A DNA stretch of 64,000 nucleotides from Intestinibacter sp964449895 (GCA_964449895.1 CAYVBY010000005.1:62001-126000), one strand, 5' to 3'. Shown: positions 8,376 to 17,049, counted from the first letter of the stretch. The notes: generated from the sequence alone by a model not told the origin. Numbers and translations: made by a program.

Positions 8376-9169
8376 TGCTAGAAATTAAAAATATCCATAA
8401 AATATTTAATCCTGGAACAATCAATCAAAAGCACGCATTAAAAGGTGTAAATTTGGTTTTGGAAGATGGTGATTTTGTAACTGTAATAGGAGGAAATGGT
8501 GCTGGTAAATCTACTATGCTTAATGCCATAGCAGGTGTATGGCCAGTTGATGAAGGAAGTATTTTAATTGATGGAAAAGATGTAACAAAACTTCCTGAAC
8601 ATAAAAGAGCTGCATATTTAGGACGTGTATTCCAAGATCCAATGACTGGTACAGCAGCAACTATGAATATTGAAGAAAATCTATCTTTAGCCAATAGAAG
8701 AGGACAAAGAAGAACCTTAAGAATAAGAATTAAATCATCGGAAAGAGCGGTTTATAAAGAATTACTTAAAACACTTGGATTAGGATTAGAAAATCGTATG
8801 ACTTCTAAAGTAGGTTTACTTTCTGGAGGGCAACGTCAAGCACTTACATTACTGATGGCAACACTTAAAAAACCTAAACTTCTTCTTTTAGATGAACATA
8901 CTGCAGCACTTGACCCAAAAACTGCTGCAAAAGTTTTAGAGACAACAGATAAAATTGTAAAACAAAATAATTTGACAACTTTAATGATTACACATAATAT
9001 GAAGGATGCAATTACTCATGGAAATCGCCTTATAATGATGATGGATGGAAATATTATTTTAGATATTAAGGGCGAAGAAAAAAAGAAGCTTACAGTTGAG
9101 GATTTACTTCGTAAATTTGAAGAGGCTAGTGGTGAAGAATTTGCTAGTGATAAGGCGCTTTTAGGATAA
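8375..9169 (+). CDS. ABC transporter ATP-binding protein
   Basis: 264 residues, one complete ABC ATPase domain: Walker A GGNGAGKST near residues 39-47, Q-loop VFQDPM, signature LLSGGQRQALTLL, Walker B KLLLLDEHTAALD and the switch His in MITHNMKDAI. An insert rich in Arg (ANRRGQRRTLRIRIKSS) sits between Q-loop and signature. GGAGG at 8361 precedes the ATG. Last gene of the importer operon; a strong terminator follows. Confidence 0.93.
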   Translation: MLEIKNIHKIFNPGTINQKHALKGVNLVLEDGDFVTVIGGNGAGKSTMLNAIAGVWPVDEGSILIDGKDVTKLPEHKRAAYLGRVFQDPMTGTAATMNIEENLSLANRRGQRRTLRIRIKSSERAVYKELLKTLGLGLENRMTSKVGLLSGGQRQALTLLMATLKKPKLLLLDEHTAALDPKTAAKVLETTDKIVKQNNLTTLMITHNMKDAITHGNRLIMMMDGNIILDIKGEEKKKLTVEDLLRKFEEASGEEFASDKALLG

Positions 9170-9253
9170 TAAAATATTAAAAATTGTAGATATTACTTTT
9201 TAGTATTGAAAAATTAAATACTTCTTATTTTGGAGTTATTTAAATATAGTTAG

Positions 9254-9301
9254 AAAGACACAGGATAGTATGTATAATATTAATAACTGTGTCTTTTTTT
9301 T
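9254..9301 (+). terminator. Terminator of the ABC importer operon
   Basis: A perfect 10-bp stem AAAGACACAG (9254-9263) / CTGTGTCTTT (9287-9296) with a 23 nt loop and a T-run. Confidence 0.85.
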
Positions 9302-9342
9302 ATTGAATAAGAAACAAAATATAAATGGAGGGTTCTATAAAT

Positions 9343-10887
9343 ATGAAAATATATAGAGGGAGTATTATAACGTGCGACAAAGATGATAATGTTGCAAGTT
9401 ATTTAGTCGAGAATAATGGAGAGATTTTATTTGTGGGAGATGAACTAGACGATAAGTATCTAGGAAATGAGATAATAGATATTACTGGTAAGGCGATAAT
9501 TCCTACTTTTGTCGATAGTCATATTCATTTTGCTAGCTTTGCCACATTTTATTCTGGGTTAAATGTAATGGAGGCTATTAGTAATCAGGAATTGTTAACT
9601 ATGTTAAAAAAATTTGTTGAAAATGCAAAAGATAAGACTATTATCGCTTTTGGAGCATCGCCACACAGTGTTGAGGAAAAAAGGCTTGTGACGAGGGAAG
9701 AGCTCGACAGTGTATGCAAGGATAGGCCTATTTTTTTAGTGAAATACGATGGTCATGCATGTGTGTTGAATTCAGCATTACTAAATAAGGTCAAAGATAA
9801 AATAAAAAATCTAAGGGGATATCATGAGGATACTGGTGAGATGAATCAAGAAGCGTTTTTTGCAGTTTCTGATTATATTACTAATTCTATATCAATAATA
9901 AATTTAATCAAAAATATGCAAAATGCTATAGATTATCTAGCGAGCAAGGGAATTGCGCATATTCATAGTGTAAGTGGAGTCGGATTTACCAGGGATTTAG
10001 ATGTTGATTTGGAGAGATGGTTTGCGAAAGGACTTGACAATGGGATTGATTTAAGAGTATATTTTCAGACTATGAATGTCAAGGATGCTGTAAAGAGGAA
10101 GTTAGATTGCATTGGAGGTTGCTTTAAGTGTGCATTAGATGGTTGCTTTGGTTCTAAAGATGCAGCTCTTAGAAAACCATATAATTTGAGCGATGATAGA
10201 GGAATTTTATATTATAGTGATGAGGAAGTAATTAGATTTTGTATAGATGCAAATCGTGCTAACTTACAGATTCAAATGCATGCTATAGGTGATGCTGCGT
10301 TTGATCAAGCTACTAAGGCTTTAAAGGCGGCGCTAGATGATTACCCTAGAGAAAATCATCGTCATTGCATTATACATGCATGTCTTCCTACTGAAGAAGG
10401 CATCAAAATATGCAAAGATTATAACATTTTACTCCCTGTTCAAAGTGCTTTTATAGATTGGAAGCAAGAGCCAAATGAATACTTAGAAGAAATTTTAGGC
10501 CAAAGATGTCAAAAATTAAATCCTTTAAGAACATTCATTGATAATAAAATTATAATTAGCGCTGGTTCTGATGGACCTTGTACAGATCCAAATCCAATTG
10601 AGTGGATATACAAGGCCTGCAATAACGGGAAGCAGTCATTGACTATTTTGGAGGCAATCAAGATGTGTACATATAATGGATATTATACTTCATTTAAAGA
10701 AGAAAAGTACGGAAGCTTGGAAGCTGGGAAAAAAGCCGATTTTCTTATTTTAAATAAAAATCCACTAGATTTAGATAATGAGCTTTTAAACACATTAAAA
10801 ATTGAAAAAATGTTACTTGGAGGAAAAGATTATAAAAAAGTCGATCAAAATCCTATAATTCAAGTAATTAAAGGAATAGTTAAATAA
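9343..10887 (+). CDS. Amidohydrolase family protein (YtcJ-like, Amidohydro_3)
   Basis: 514 residues of the metal-dependent amidohydrolase superfamily. It has the N-terminal small beta domain with ITGKAIIPTFVDSHIHF (the HxH metal pair), IQMHAIGDAAFDQ and HCIIHACLPTEEG with later His ligands, SAGSDGPCTDPNP with the terminal Asp, and the C-terminal GSLEAGKKADFLILNKNP typical of imidazolonepropionase/YtcJ relatives. The substrate is unknown. The ATG at 9343 follows GGAGGG. Codon choice contains more G- and C-ending codons than the neighbours, which may indicate more recent arrival. It appears monocistronic. Confidence 0.88.
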   Translation: MKIYRGSIITCDKDDNVASYLVENNGEILFVGDELDDKYLGNEIIDITGKAIIPTFVDSHIHFASFATFYSGLNVMEAISNQELLTMLKKFVENAKDKTIIAFGASPHSVEEKRLVTREELDSVCKDRPIFLVKYDGHACVLNSALLNKVKDKIKNLRGYHEDTGEMNQEAFFAVSDYITNSISIINLIKNMQNAIDYLASKGIAHIHSVSGVGFTRDLDVDLERWFAKGLDNGIDLRVYFQTMNVKDAVKRKLDCIGGCFKCALDGCFGSKDAALRKPYNLSDDRGILYYSDEEVIRFCIDANRANLQIQMHAIGDAAFDQATKALKAALDDYPRENHRHCIIHACLPTEEGIKICKDYNILLPVQSAFIDWKQEPNEYLEEILGQRCQKLNPLRTFIDNKIIISAGSDGPCTDPNPIEWIYKACNNGKQSLTILEAIKMCTYNGYYTSFKEEKYGSLEAGKKADFLILNKNPLDLDNELLNTLKIEKMLLGGKDYKKVDQNPIIQVIKGIVK

Positions 10888-10936
10888 ACAAAATTTAGCT
10901 ATATTAATGACTAGAGTTTTCTAGCAAGGATATGAT

Positions 10937-11209
10937 TTGAAAGGTTTTGCAGTAATTTTGTACCTGTTTAAGATATATCTAAAAGATGTTCTAACACAAG
11001 AATATAAAGATGAAAGTGTCTTTGAAAAAGTAAATTTAATTCAAAGTTTGACAAATACTAAATTTATAGAAAAGTTAGTATGGTACTTTTCAGATCAATC
11101 TATCATAGATGAAAGTGTATTTAGAGAAAGATTTGAAAATGGGCTAATAAAGAAAAAAATCATAAAAGAATTAGATTGTAATGCAATATTAGATGTAATG
11201 ATAGAATAA
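10937..11209 (+). CDS. Hypothetical protein, possibly a gene fragment
   Basis: 90 codons from a TTG start preceded by a weak AAGGA. The product is mostly helical and hydrophilic after a hydrophobic start, with no motif I recognise. A second open frame continues downstream in another phase (11182-11385), so this may be the 5' part of a frameshifted gene. It lies between the amidohydrolase and the MarR cassette with no clear promoter of its own. Confidence 0.35.
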   Translation: MKGFAVILYLFKIYLKDVLTQEYKDESVFEKVNLIQSLTNTKFIEKLVWYFSDQSIIDESVFRERFENGLIKKKIIKELDCNAILDVMIE

Positions 11210-11385
11210 ATATAAAGAAATATTGCAATGTTGATAATAATATAAATATAGGTACATATTCCAAAATATCTTGGAGCATAGATGTTGAATATTACTTATT
11301 ATCAGAAGTTGATAGAGAAAAATTAAGATTAATATATTATGATATTGTTGAAAAACTTGAAAAAAGAAGAGAAGAATTGGTATAG
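11182..11385 (+). pseudogene. Open frame without start codon, probable gene remnant
   Basis: 67 codons ending at a TAG at 11383-11385. The frame overlaps the end of the preceding open frame in a different phase and has no ATG, GTG or TTG near its beginning. The encoded tail (SWSIDVEYYLLSEVDREKL, then a charged helix) looks protein-like. A single frameshifted ancestor of about 150 residues would explain both pieces. Confidence 0.35.
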
Positions 11386-11458
11386 AATAGATTAAAAAAT
11401 ATATAATTAAAATTTAAAACTTAATAAAAAATATGAAAAGGAAATAAATATTTGTAAA

Positions 11459-11488
11459 TAGAGTAGTAGATTTTACTACTCTATTTTT
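11459..11488 (+). terminator. Terminator before the MarR cassette (repeat copy A)
   Basis: Stem TAGAGTAGTA (11459-11468) / TACTACTCTA (11474-11483), five-base loop, then five T. The terminator and about 30 nt before it are repeated almost exactly at 13570-13628. Confidence 0.85.
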
Positions 11489-11649
11489 GTTGTTATAAAA
11501 AATTAAAATTTGATATAGTGTTTTTATAGAATTTTTTCAATAAAATTATTTTTAGTAAAAAGATATTTTAATATTATAGTAATATATTTAAATACTTATA
11601 AGAAAATATATTTTATGGTGAATATAGTATAAATATTTATGTAAGTATA

Positions 11650-11688
11650 TTGACAATAAAGAGGTACCTCTTTATACTGTGTACAGTA
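11650..11688 (+). promoter_or_regulatory. MarR cassette promoter with palindromic operator
   Basis: TTGACA (11650-11655) and TATACT (11673-11678) are 17 nt apart. The spacer is filled by the perfect 20-bp palindrome ATAAAGAGGTACCTCTTTAT (11656-11675). A second inverted repeat, TACTGT-GT-ACAGTA, lies at 11675-11688 near the start of transcription. This is the expected position for autorepression by the MarR protein encoded just downstream. Confidence 0.85.
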
Positions 11689-11704
11689 AGGAGGTATATT
11701 TTAA

Positions 11705-12127
11705 ATGAATAAAGATGATGTTATGTTACTTCTATTTGATGTAATGAGAATTGTAAATAAGCCTGATGTGAATATTACAGATTACGCATCTATTGCAAGA
11801 GGACAGGGACAATGTCTGTTTTTTATAGAACAGTATGAAGGTATCAGTCAAAAACAACTTTCTAATATGATGAAAATTCGTTCTACTTCACTCAGTGAAA
11901 TAATATCAAAGCTTGAATCAAAGAATTATGTGAAACGTGAGCGCTCAGAAAGTGATAAAAGAACATTTATTTTATATTTAACGCCAGAAGGAAAAAAAGA
12001 AATTAGTAGACGTAGAGATTTAAAAGCAGAAAGAAAACGTGATATTATAGATTGCTTGAGTGCAGATGAAATGAATACTTTAAGTGTTATTTTGAAGAAG
12101 ATAAAAGAAGCAAACAACAAGGAGTGA
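11705..12127 (+). CDS. MarR-family transcriptional regulator
   Basis: 140 residues with the MarR winged-helix layout: dimerisation helices at both ends, the recognition region ISQKQLSNMMKIRSTSLSEIISKLESK near residues 58-80 (given here as ISQKQLSNMMKIR and STSLSEIISKLE), and the wing with YVKRERSESDKRTFILYLTPEG. A GGAGG ribosome site precedes the ATG. It is cotranscribed with the efflux gene 7 nt downstream and probably binds the palindrome in its own promoter, with release by a drug-like ligand. That mechanism is inferred from the family and the operator position. Confidence 0.93.
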   Translation: MNKDDVMLLLFDVMRIVNKPDVNITDYASIARGQGQCLFFIEQYEGISQKQLSNMMKIRSTSLSEIISKLESKNYVKRERSESDKRTFILYLTPEGKKEISRRRDLKAERKRDIIDCLSADEMNTLSVILKKIKEANNKE

Positions 12128-12134
12128 CTTAAAA

Positions 12135-13532
12135 ATGAGCAGTATAACTGATAAAAAGAGAAAATATATATTTGTGTGTATTATTATTTCGGGAATTGCA
12201 ACATCTATTCTTTCAACTGCAATGACTACAGCCTTGCCAAATGTGATAGAATATTTTAAAATTTCTACTGCTGTAGGACAATGGATCACAAGTGGATATT
12301 CATTAGCAATGGGGATTACATTGCCACTTACAGCATATCTTATTACAAAATTTCCAACTAAGAGATTATATCTATCTGGACTGATTGTATTTTTGATAGG
12401 ATTATTATTTAGTATATTTGCACCAACATTTAGATTGATGATGGTTGGACGTGTGTTTCAAGCAATTGGAAATGCAGTTTTAATGTCATCAGCACAGGTT
12501 ATCATATTGACTATTTATAAAAAAGAAAAAAAAGGAACTATGATGGGAATGTATGGACTTGCAACAACTGCAGCTCCAATTATAGCTCCAACACTTGCAG
12601 GACTGATGATAGATGCATTTGGTTGGAAGTCAATATTTGAGATAATATTTGTATTTATTGTTATTTCTATAATAATAACTTTACTTATTTTTGAGGATGT
12701 TATTGAATTACAGGATAGAACATTTGATGTGATATCTTTTGTACAAAGTATCTTTGCATTTGGAGGTGTTACATTAGGAATTGGAAATATCATGACATAC
12801 GGTATTTTTAGTATGAGTGCTCAATTACCTTTATTAATTGGATTATTTGGAAGTATTTTATTTGTAATGAGGCAAATCTCATTGGATGTTCCGTTTCTTG
12901 ATGTTAAGATTTTAGCAAATAAAAACTATACAGTAAGTGTCATTGCATCTGTATTACTTTATTTTGTAATGATGGGTTCTTCTGTAATGATACCTATTTA
13001 TGTGCAGACGATTATGGGAAAATCAGCAGTAATTTCGGGAATTGTTACATTGCCGGGTTCATTTGCTACGGCGTTGGTTAGCCCATTTGCAGGTAAGATA
13101 TATGACAAAATGGGAATTAAAAAATTATTTGTGATTGCTTCTATAGCACTTATCATTTCAAGTTTTGGAATGGTTACAATTTCAATTACTGCACCATTGT
13201 GGATAGCAGTAGTATGGAATGTAGTAAGAAGTGTGGCAATAGGTGCACTTATGATGCCTTTACTTACATGGGGTACATCATATGTAGATTCAGCTAAAGT
13301 TTCAGATGCATCAAGTTTGTTGACATCACTTAGAACTATTGCTGGTGCTATAGGTTCAGTAGTTTTTGTAGGAATTATGAATATAGTTTATGATAATTCA
13401 ATTGAAGTATATGGAGATGCAGCACTTATGCATGGATTTAATGTAGCGTTTTTATTGATGATGGTAATATCAGTAATTATGCTTTTGATTTCATTATTTG
13501 GAATCAACAAAGTAATAGATAATAATTATTAG
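12135..13532 (+). CDS. MFS drug efflux transporter (DHA2, EmrB/QacA type)
   Basis: 465 residues with about fourteen hydrophobic segments. Family marks are the helix 1 motif STAMTTALPNVI, WITSGYSLAMGITLPLTAYL, motif A-like KFPTKRLYLSG, GRVFQAIGNAVLMSS and motif C-like GLATTAAPIIAPTLAG of antiporters. It should export hydrophobic or cationic compounds using the proton gradient. AAGGAG lies inside the end of marR and the start codon follows 7 nt after its stop, so both are under the palindromic promoter. Confidence 0.92.
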   Translation: MSSITDKKRKYIFVCIIISGIATSILSTAMTTALPNVIEYFKISTAVGQWITSGYSLAMGITLPLTAYLITKFPTKRLYLSGLIVFLIGLLFSIFAPTFRLMMVGRVFQAIGNAVLMSSAQVIILTIYKKEKKGTMMGMYGLATTAAPIIAPTLAGLMIDAFGWKSIFEIIFVFIVISIIITLLIFEDVIELQDRTFDVISFVQSIFAFGGVTLGIGNIMTYGIFSMSAQLPLLIGLFGSILFVMRQISLDVPFLDVKILANKNYTVSVIASVLLYFVMMGSSVMIPIYVQTIMGKSAVISGIVTLPGSFATALVSPFAGKIYDKMGIKKLFVIASIALIISSFGMVTISITAPLWIAVVWNVVRSVAIGALMMPLLTWGTSYVDSAKVSDASSLLTSLRTIAGAIGSVVFVGIMNIVYDNSIEVYGDAALMHGFNVAFLLMMVISVIMLLISLFGINKVIDNNY

Positions 13533-13598
13533 ATGGTGAACTTTGATTTGAATTAAAAGATGTAATTAAAGAGATGAAAAAGAAATAAATATTTTAGA

Positions 13599-13628
13599 TA
13601 GAGTAGTAGATTTTACTGCTCTATTTTT
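13599..13628 (+). terminator. Terminator after the MarR-MFS cassette (repeat copy B)
   Basis: Stem TAGAGTAGTA (13599-13608) pairs with TACTGCTCTA (one G-U pair), followed by T residues. Almost the same sequence as the terminator at 11459-11488. Confidence 0.85.
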
Positions 13629-13707
13629 ATTTCTAAAAACATAAATTACAAACTCAGAAATTCGTAAAGTAATATTATATTAAATAAAGAAAAAGGAGGA
13701 AAATAAA

Positions 13708-13968
13708 ATGGCAAGAGAATGTTACGATTGTTTTTATTTCGAGATAACTAAGAAAAAATGCAAGAAAAAAGGTAGAAGAGCTGAAGGATATGATTTAGCA
13801 TGTAGTAGTTTTCTTCATGAAGATACACCGGAATGCTTTGAGTGCAAATATGCACAAACAGATACAGGACTTTTTGCAAGAAATGATACATACAAATGTG
13901 TAAAGAAAAATAAAAGAGTACACACTCATGATCCTTCATGTAGTTATTTTATAAGAGATGTTTTTTAA
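13708..13968 (+). CDS. Small Cys-rich protein with two tandem four-Cys repeats
   Basis: 86 residues with eight Cys in two matching units: C5-x2-C8-x9-C18-x13-C32 and C43-x2-C46-x17-C64-x13-C78. Each unit ends CSxF or CSYF. The spacing suggests two metal sites (zinc or iron-sulfur), and the protein is Lys-rich. No signal peptide, so likely cytoplasmic. A strong AAGGAGG precedes the ATG. I do not recognise a named family, and the neighbours give no function. Confidence 0.75.
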   Translation: MARECYDCFYFEITKKKCKKKGRRAEGYDLACSSFLHEDTPECFECKYAQTDTGLFARNDTYKCVKKNKRVHTHDPSCSYFIRDVF

Positions 13969-14068
13969 TAGCTTACTAAAAATCAAATAAAAACTAAGCA
14001 GTCTATATAAATTTAGCTAGTCTAAAAACATACAGATTACTTAAATACAATAAAAGGGAGATATTTAT

Positions 14069-14947
14069 ATGGGATTATTTGATATATTTTCAGGAGGAGA
14101 AAGAAATAGAAGAAGTTTATCTGACATATCAGATAACTGGGAAAAGAAAAAAGAGGCTAGAGAGTATAATGCTAGAGCTAGAGAAATAATAGATGACTAT
14201 ACAAATAGATACAACGACACTTACTTCAATACAATGGATTATGCTTACGAAACACAACGAAGACTTGAAAAGCACCACGATTTTAAAAAACAGATTGTAA
14301 AAAAATTACAGTTAAATGTGAAGCCAGTATTAGAAGATTTTAAAAAATTTGACATAGACAGTAAAACTATAGACATAAATTTTGAAGATATGAATACAAG
14401 TAAAAATCTAGATATATCAATATTTGATGTGGATCGTGCTTTTTCTAGAATGAATAATCTTTCATTTAATAGCTGTTTTCCTAATTTAGATGATATTTTT
14501 AGAGATGCAACTGAGGAATACTACCAAGCAAAATCAAATTACAATCAAGCTAAACTATATAAAAGCCAAATTCAATCAAAGAGAGAAGAATTAAAATCTA
14601 TAAAGAGCAATCTTTCAAACATAAGAAGCCATATATCTGATGAGGAGAGGATTTTAAATCAGCTTATGGATAGAATTGAAAATATCTCAAGAAAGCTTGA
14701 TGAAAATATGAAAAAAACTTCATTTAAAAAGCAAGAAAGTGACCACTTAAAATCTATCTGCAATATAGCAAAGGGAATCGACAAGTTTATGTCAATGAGA
14801 TTTTTAAATGACGACTTTACTGTATCAAATGACTACAACAATTTATTTGAAAAAATAAAAGAAATAAATTATTTAATTGAAAAACCTTCTCTAAATACTG
14901 ATGAATTAGATCGAATTTTAAAATCAATAGGAGTAATAGTATATTAA
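14069..14947 (+). CDS. Hypothetical coiled-coil protein
   Basis: 292 residues, start MGLFDIFSGGERNRRS, then long charged helices. Heptad-like stretches lie roughly at residues 155-225 (SQIQSKREELKSIKSNLSN onward), with a Trp-containing N-terminal part. There is no signal peptide or membrane segment. It starts a tight three-gene run: one nucleotide separates it from the next gene, and a third small helical gene follows. Function unknown; a scaffold or filament-like role is only a guess from shape. Confidence 0.7.
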   Translation: MGLFDIFSGGERNRRSLSDISDNWEKKKEAREYNARAREIIDDYTNRYNDTYFNTMDYAYETQRRLEKHHDFKKQIVKKLQLNVKPVLEDFKKFDIDSKTIDINFEDMNTSKNLDISIFDVDRAFSRMNNLSFNSCFPNLDDIFRDATEEYYQAKSNYNQAKLYKSQIQSKREELKSIKSNLSNIRSHISDEERILNQLMDRIENISRKLDENMKKTSFKKQESDHLKSICNIAKGIDKFMSMRFLNDDFTVSNDYNNLFEKIKEINYLIEKPSLNTDELDRILKSIGVIVY

Positions 14948-14948
14948 A

Positions 14949-15278
14949 ATGAATGAAGGAACAAAAAATATATTGGTCAAATTATTGACAGCTTCTGAAA
15001 GGGAGTTTTACGATTATTTGAGGGTACAGGAACTTGAAGACACAAAAATGCAGGAAAAAATAAGTGAGACGATTGCTCTCACAGAACTTGTAAAATCAAA
15101 TAGAGAAGTTTTTGATCTTATGACTAGAGAATTTTTTAAAGAGAGGGATAGGTTATCGAAGATGGCCATAAATTCTTTAGATATAGCTATAAATTGTGGA
15201 GATGAGGAATTTGCAAACATTGTTTTAAATTTTTTAGATACTATTTACAAAGAAAAGTATTTAAAATATAATTTTTAG
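14949..15278 (+). CDS. Hypothetical small helical protein, paralogue of the next gene
   Basis: 109 residues, all helical by composition. The C-terminal half (FFKERDRLSKMAINSLDIA, then GDEEFANIVLNFLDTI) matches the following protein position by position (YYKEKHRIYDIIEKALETS, GDIEMMKMIYSNFFYFI). It starts immediately after the coiled-coil gene, indicating coupled translation. No known domain recognised. Confidence 0.65.
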   Translation: MNEGTKNILVKLLTASEREFYDYLRVQELEDTKMQEKISETIALTELVKSNREVFDLMTREFFKERDRLSKMAINSLDIAINCGDEEFANIVLNFLDTIYKEKYLKYNF

Positions 15279-15321
15279 TATTTTATTATAGTTAGTAATT
15301 TAGGAGGATTAGAGCGGTAAA

Positions 15322-15753
15322 ATGGATAATAAATTAGAAAAAGTTAATTCTAACAACAAGGTTTCTTCTATTGTAGGAGAAGAGATTTTAGTTGTAGATA
15401 CTGCACTTAAAACATTTACTGAAGTTGCAAGAATTATGGGGGATTATGCTAAATGTAGACAGGAACAAATTACAGAAAGGCAGAAAATAAGAGCTCAACT
15501 AAAGATAATAACTACACAGATTCAAGCGAATAAGGAAAAATATATTTTTGCAGTTGAAAACTATTATAAAGAAAAACATAGAATTTATGACATTATAGAA
15601 AAAGCCTTGGAAACTAGCCAAAAATTAGGCGATATTGAAATGATGAAAATGATTTATAGTAATTTTTTTTATTTTATTTCTCAAAGATCAAAATCGGATG
15701 ACTTAAAAACATTAATCGAAAATCAAAATAGTTTTATAAATTTTATCGAATAA
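15322..15753 (+). CDS. Hypothetical helical protein, paralogue of the previous gene
   Basis: 143 residues. A Gln/Arg-rich helical core (CRQEQITERQKIRAQLK) is followed by the region shared with the 109-residue neighbour, ending with an extra 20-residue tail. It has its own AGGAGG site 43 nt after the preceding gene. The pairing of two related small helical proteins with one coiled-coil protein suggests a complex, but no function can be assigned. Confidence 0.7.
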   Translation: MDNKLEKVNSNNKVSSIVGEEILVVDTALKTFTEVARIMGDYAKCRQEQITERQKIRAQLKIITTQIQANKEKYIFAVENYYKEKHRIYDIIEKALETSQKLGDIEMMKMIYSNFFYFISQRSKSDDLKTLIENQNSFINFIE

Positions 15754-15818
15754 AAATATACAATACAACTTCAAATAGTCCTATAATAAAACTATAGAAT
15801 TATTTAGGAGGCAAAAAA

Positions 15819-16211
15819 ATGCAAGAAATATACGACTTTTTAAAATCATGTGGTACATATTATCTAGCAACTGTAGATAAAGATCAACCTAGAGTTCGTC
15901 CTTTTGGGACTGTAGATGTATTTGAGGGAAAATTATACATACAAACTGGAAAATTAAAACAAGTATCAAAAGAAATGCAAGCAAATCCTAAAATCGAAAT
16001 ATGCGCTTTTAACGGAGAAAAATGGGTTCGTCTATCAGGTGAAGTGGTAAGAGATGATCGTGTAGAAGCTAAAAAACATATGTTAGATGGTTATCCAAAT
16101 CTTCAAGCTATGTATTCTGCTGAAGATGACAATACAGAAGTATTATATCTAAAAGATGCCGTAGCTACAATATCTTCATTTGCTGGAGAACCAAAGGTTA
16201 TAAAATTTTAA
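15819..16211 (+). CDS. Pyridoxamine 5'-phosphate oxidase-fold flavin-binding protein
   Basis: 130 residues of the split-barrel FMN-binding superfamily. The N-terminal CGTYYLATVDKDQPRVRPFG is the usual flavin-binding opening, followed by LYIQTGKLKQVSKEMQANP and WVRLSGEVVRD. It is a small single-domain member like the general-stress or NimA-like groups; the cofactor (FMN, F420 or heme) and substrate are unknown. AGGAGG precedes the ATG. A strong terminator follows, so it is probably monocistronic. Confidence 0.85.
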   Translation: MQEIYDFLKSCGTYYLATVDKDQPRVRPFGTVDVFEGKLYIQTGKLKQVSKEMQANPKIEICAFNGEKWVRLSGEVVRDDRVEAKKHMLDGYPNLQAMYSAEDDNTEVLYLKDAVATISSFAGEPKVIKF

Positions 16212-16226
16212 TTTAAATTAAGCATA

Positions 16227-16267
16227 AAAAAACTCCTTTAAAATATTTATTTAAAGGAGTTTTTTTA
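16227..16267 (+). terminator. Strong terminator, possibly bidirectional
   Basis: A perfect 16-bp stem (16227-16242 with 16250-16265) with a 7 nt loop. A-run before and T-run after allow use in both directions, between the flavin protein and the leftward membrane-protein gene. Confidence 0.85.
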
Positions 16268-16362
16268 GGAAAGGATAAGGTATTTTTAAATTGTTAATTA
16301 CATATAATTTTTTAATATTTACTTTAAATAAAGTAGATATTTAAATCTATAAGTATTTATAT

Positions 16363-17049
16363 TTAAACTATATTATTCATTCTAACGTCGGAATTTTCAA
16401 CTTGAAGACCTGCCAATCTATCCATTTTATCTTTAAATATACGATTAAAAATAGATATAATTCTTCCAACCACTATCATAGAAATTAGAGTTCCTATTCC
16501 GATTCCAATTATTTTACCAGCAAATACTAGTCCTATAGTTGAAGTTATAATTACACAAGTTATATCTAGAACATTTTTTCCAAATCCCAAATCTTTTTTT
16601 AGTAAATATCCAAAAGATAGTGCAAGTCCGTCGGCAGGATTTAAAATTATTTTCATATTAGCTATCATAGGAACACCTATGGCAGTTGCTATCATACCGA
16701 AAAATAGTAGTATTAAATTTTGCCATAGATTAGGATATTGAAAATTTAGGATATTTCCAAATATATCTAGCATTGTACTGAAAAATAGAGTAAATGGAAC
16801 TTGCAAAATATATTTCCATTTTTTATGATCTCTATTAATTAAAGCTTGTATAACTATAAATGATACATATGCGATAAATGTAATTACTGCAAAATTTAAA
16901 TCTAAAACATTAGCTATTGCAAAAGGTATAGATATTACTGGAGCCATTCCAAGTCCTGATTTTGCACTTAAAGTAAGCCCTATTGAAAGTATTATAATTC
17001 CTAATATATAAAATGAAGTACGCCATAAGTAGGCAATATTTTTATTCAT
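16363..17049 (-). CDS. YczE/YyaS/YitT-family membrane protein
   Basis: 228 residues with five to six hydrophobic segments. It starts with WRTSFYILGIIILSIGLTLS, then AKSGLGMAPVISIPFAIANV, and has NPADGLALSFGYLLKKDLGFGKNVLD in the middle (here NPADGLALSFG and KKDLGFGKNVLD), all typical of this uncharacterised family. A basic cytoplasmic end closes the protein. It is a close paralogue of the gene just upstream (17170-17862), with the same length and motif order, so the two arose by tandem duplication. Transport function is plausible but unproven. Confidence 0.85.
   Translation of the reverse strand: MNKNIAYLWRTSFYILGIIILSIGLTLSAKSGLGMAPVISIPFAIANVLDLNFAVITFIAYVSFIVIQALINRDHKKWKYILQVPFTLFFSTMLDIFGNILNFQYPNLWQNLILLFFGMIATAIGVPMIANMKIILNPADGLALSFGYLLKKDLGFGKNVLDITCVIITSTIGLVFAGKIIGIGIGTLISMIVVGRIISIFNRIFKDKMDRLAGLQVENSDVRMNNIV

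Noticed and set aside
11459..13628. Insertion-sequence ends around the MarR-MFS cassette
   Set aside because: The repeats are direct terminator copies, no transposase is encoded between them and no terminal inverted repeats were seen.
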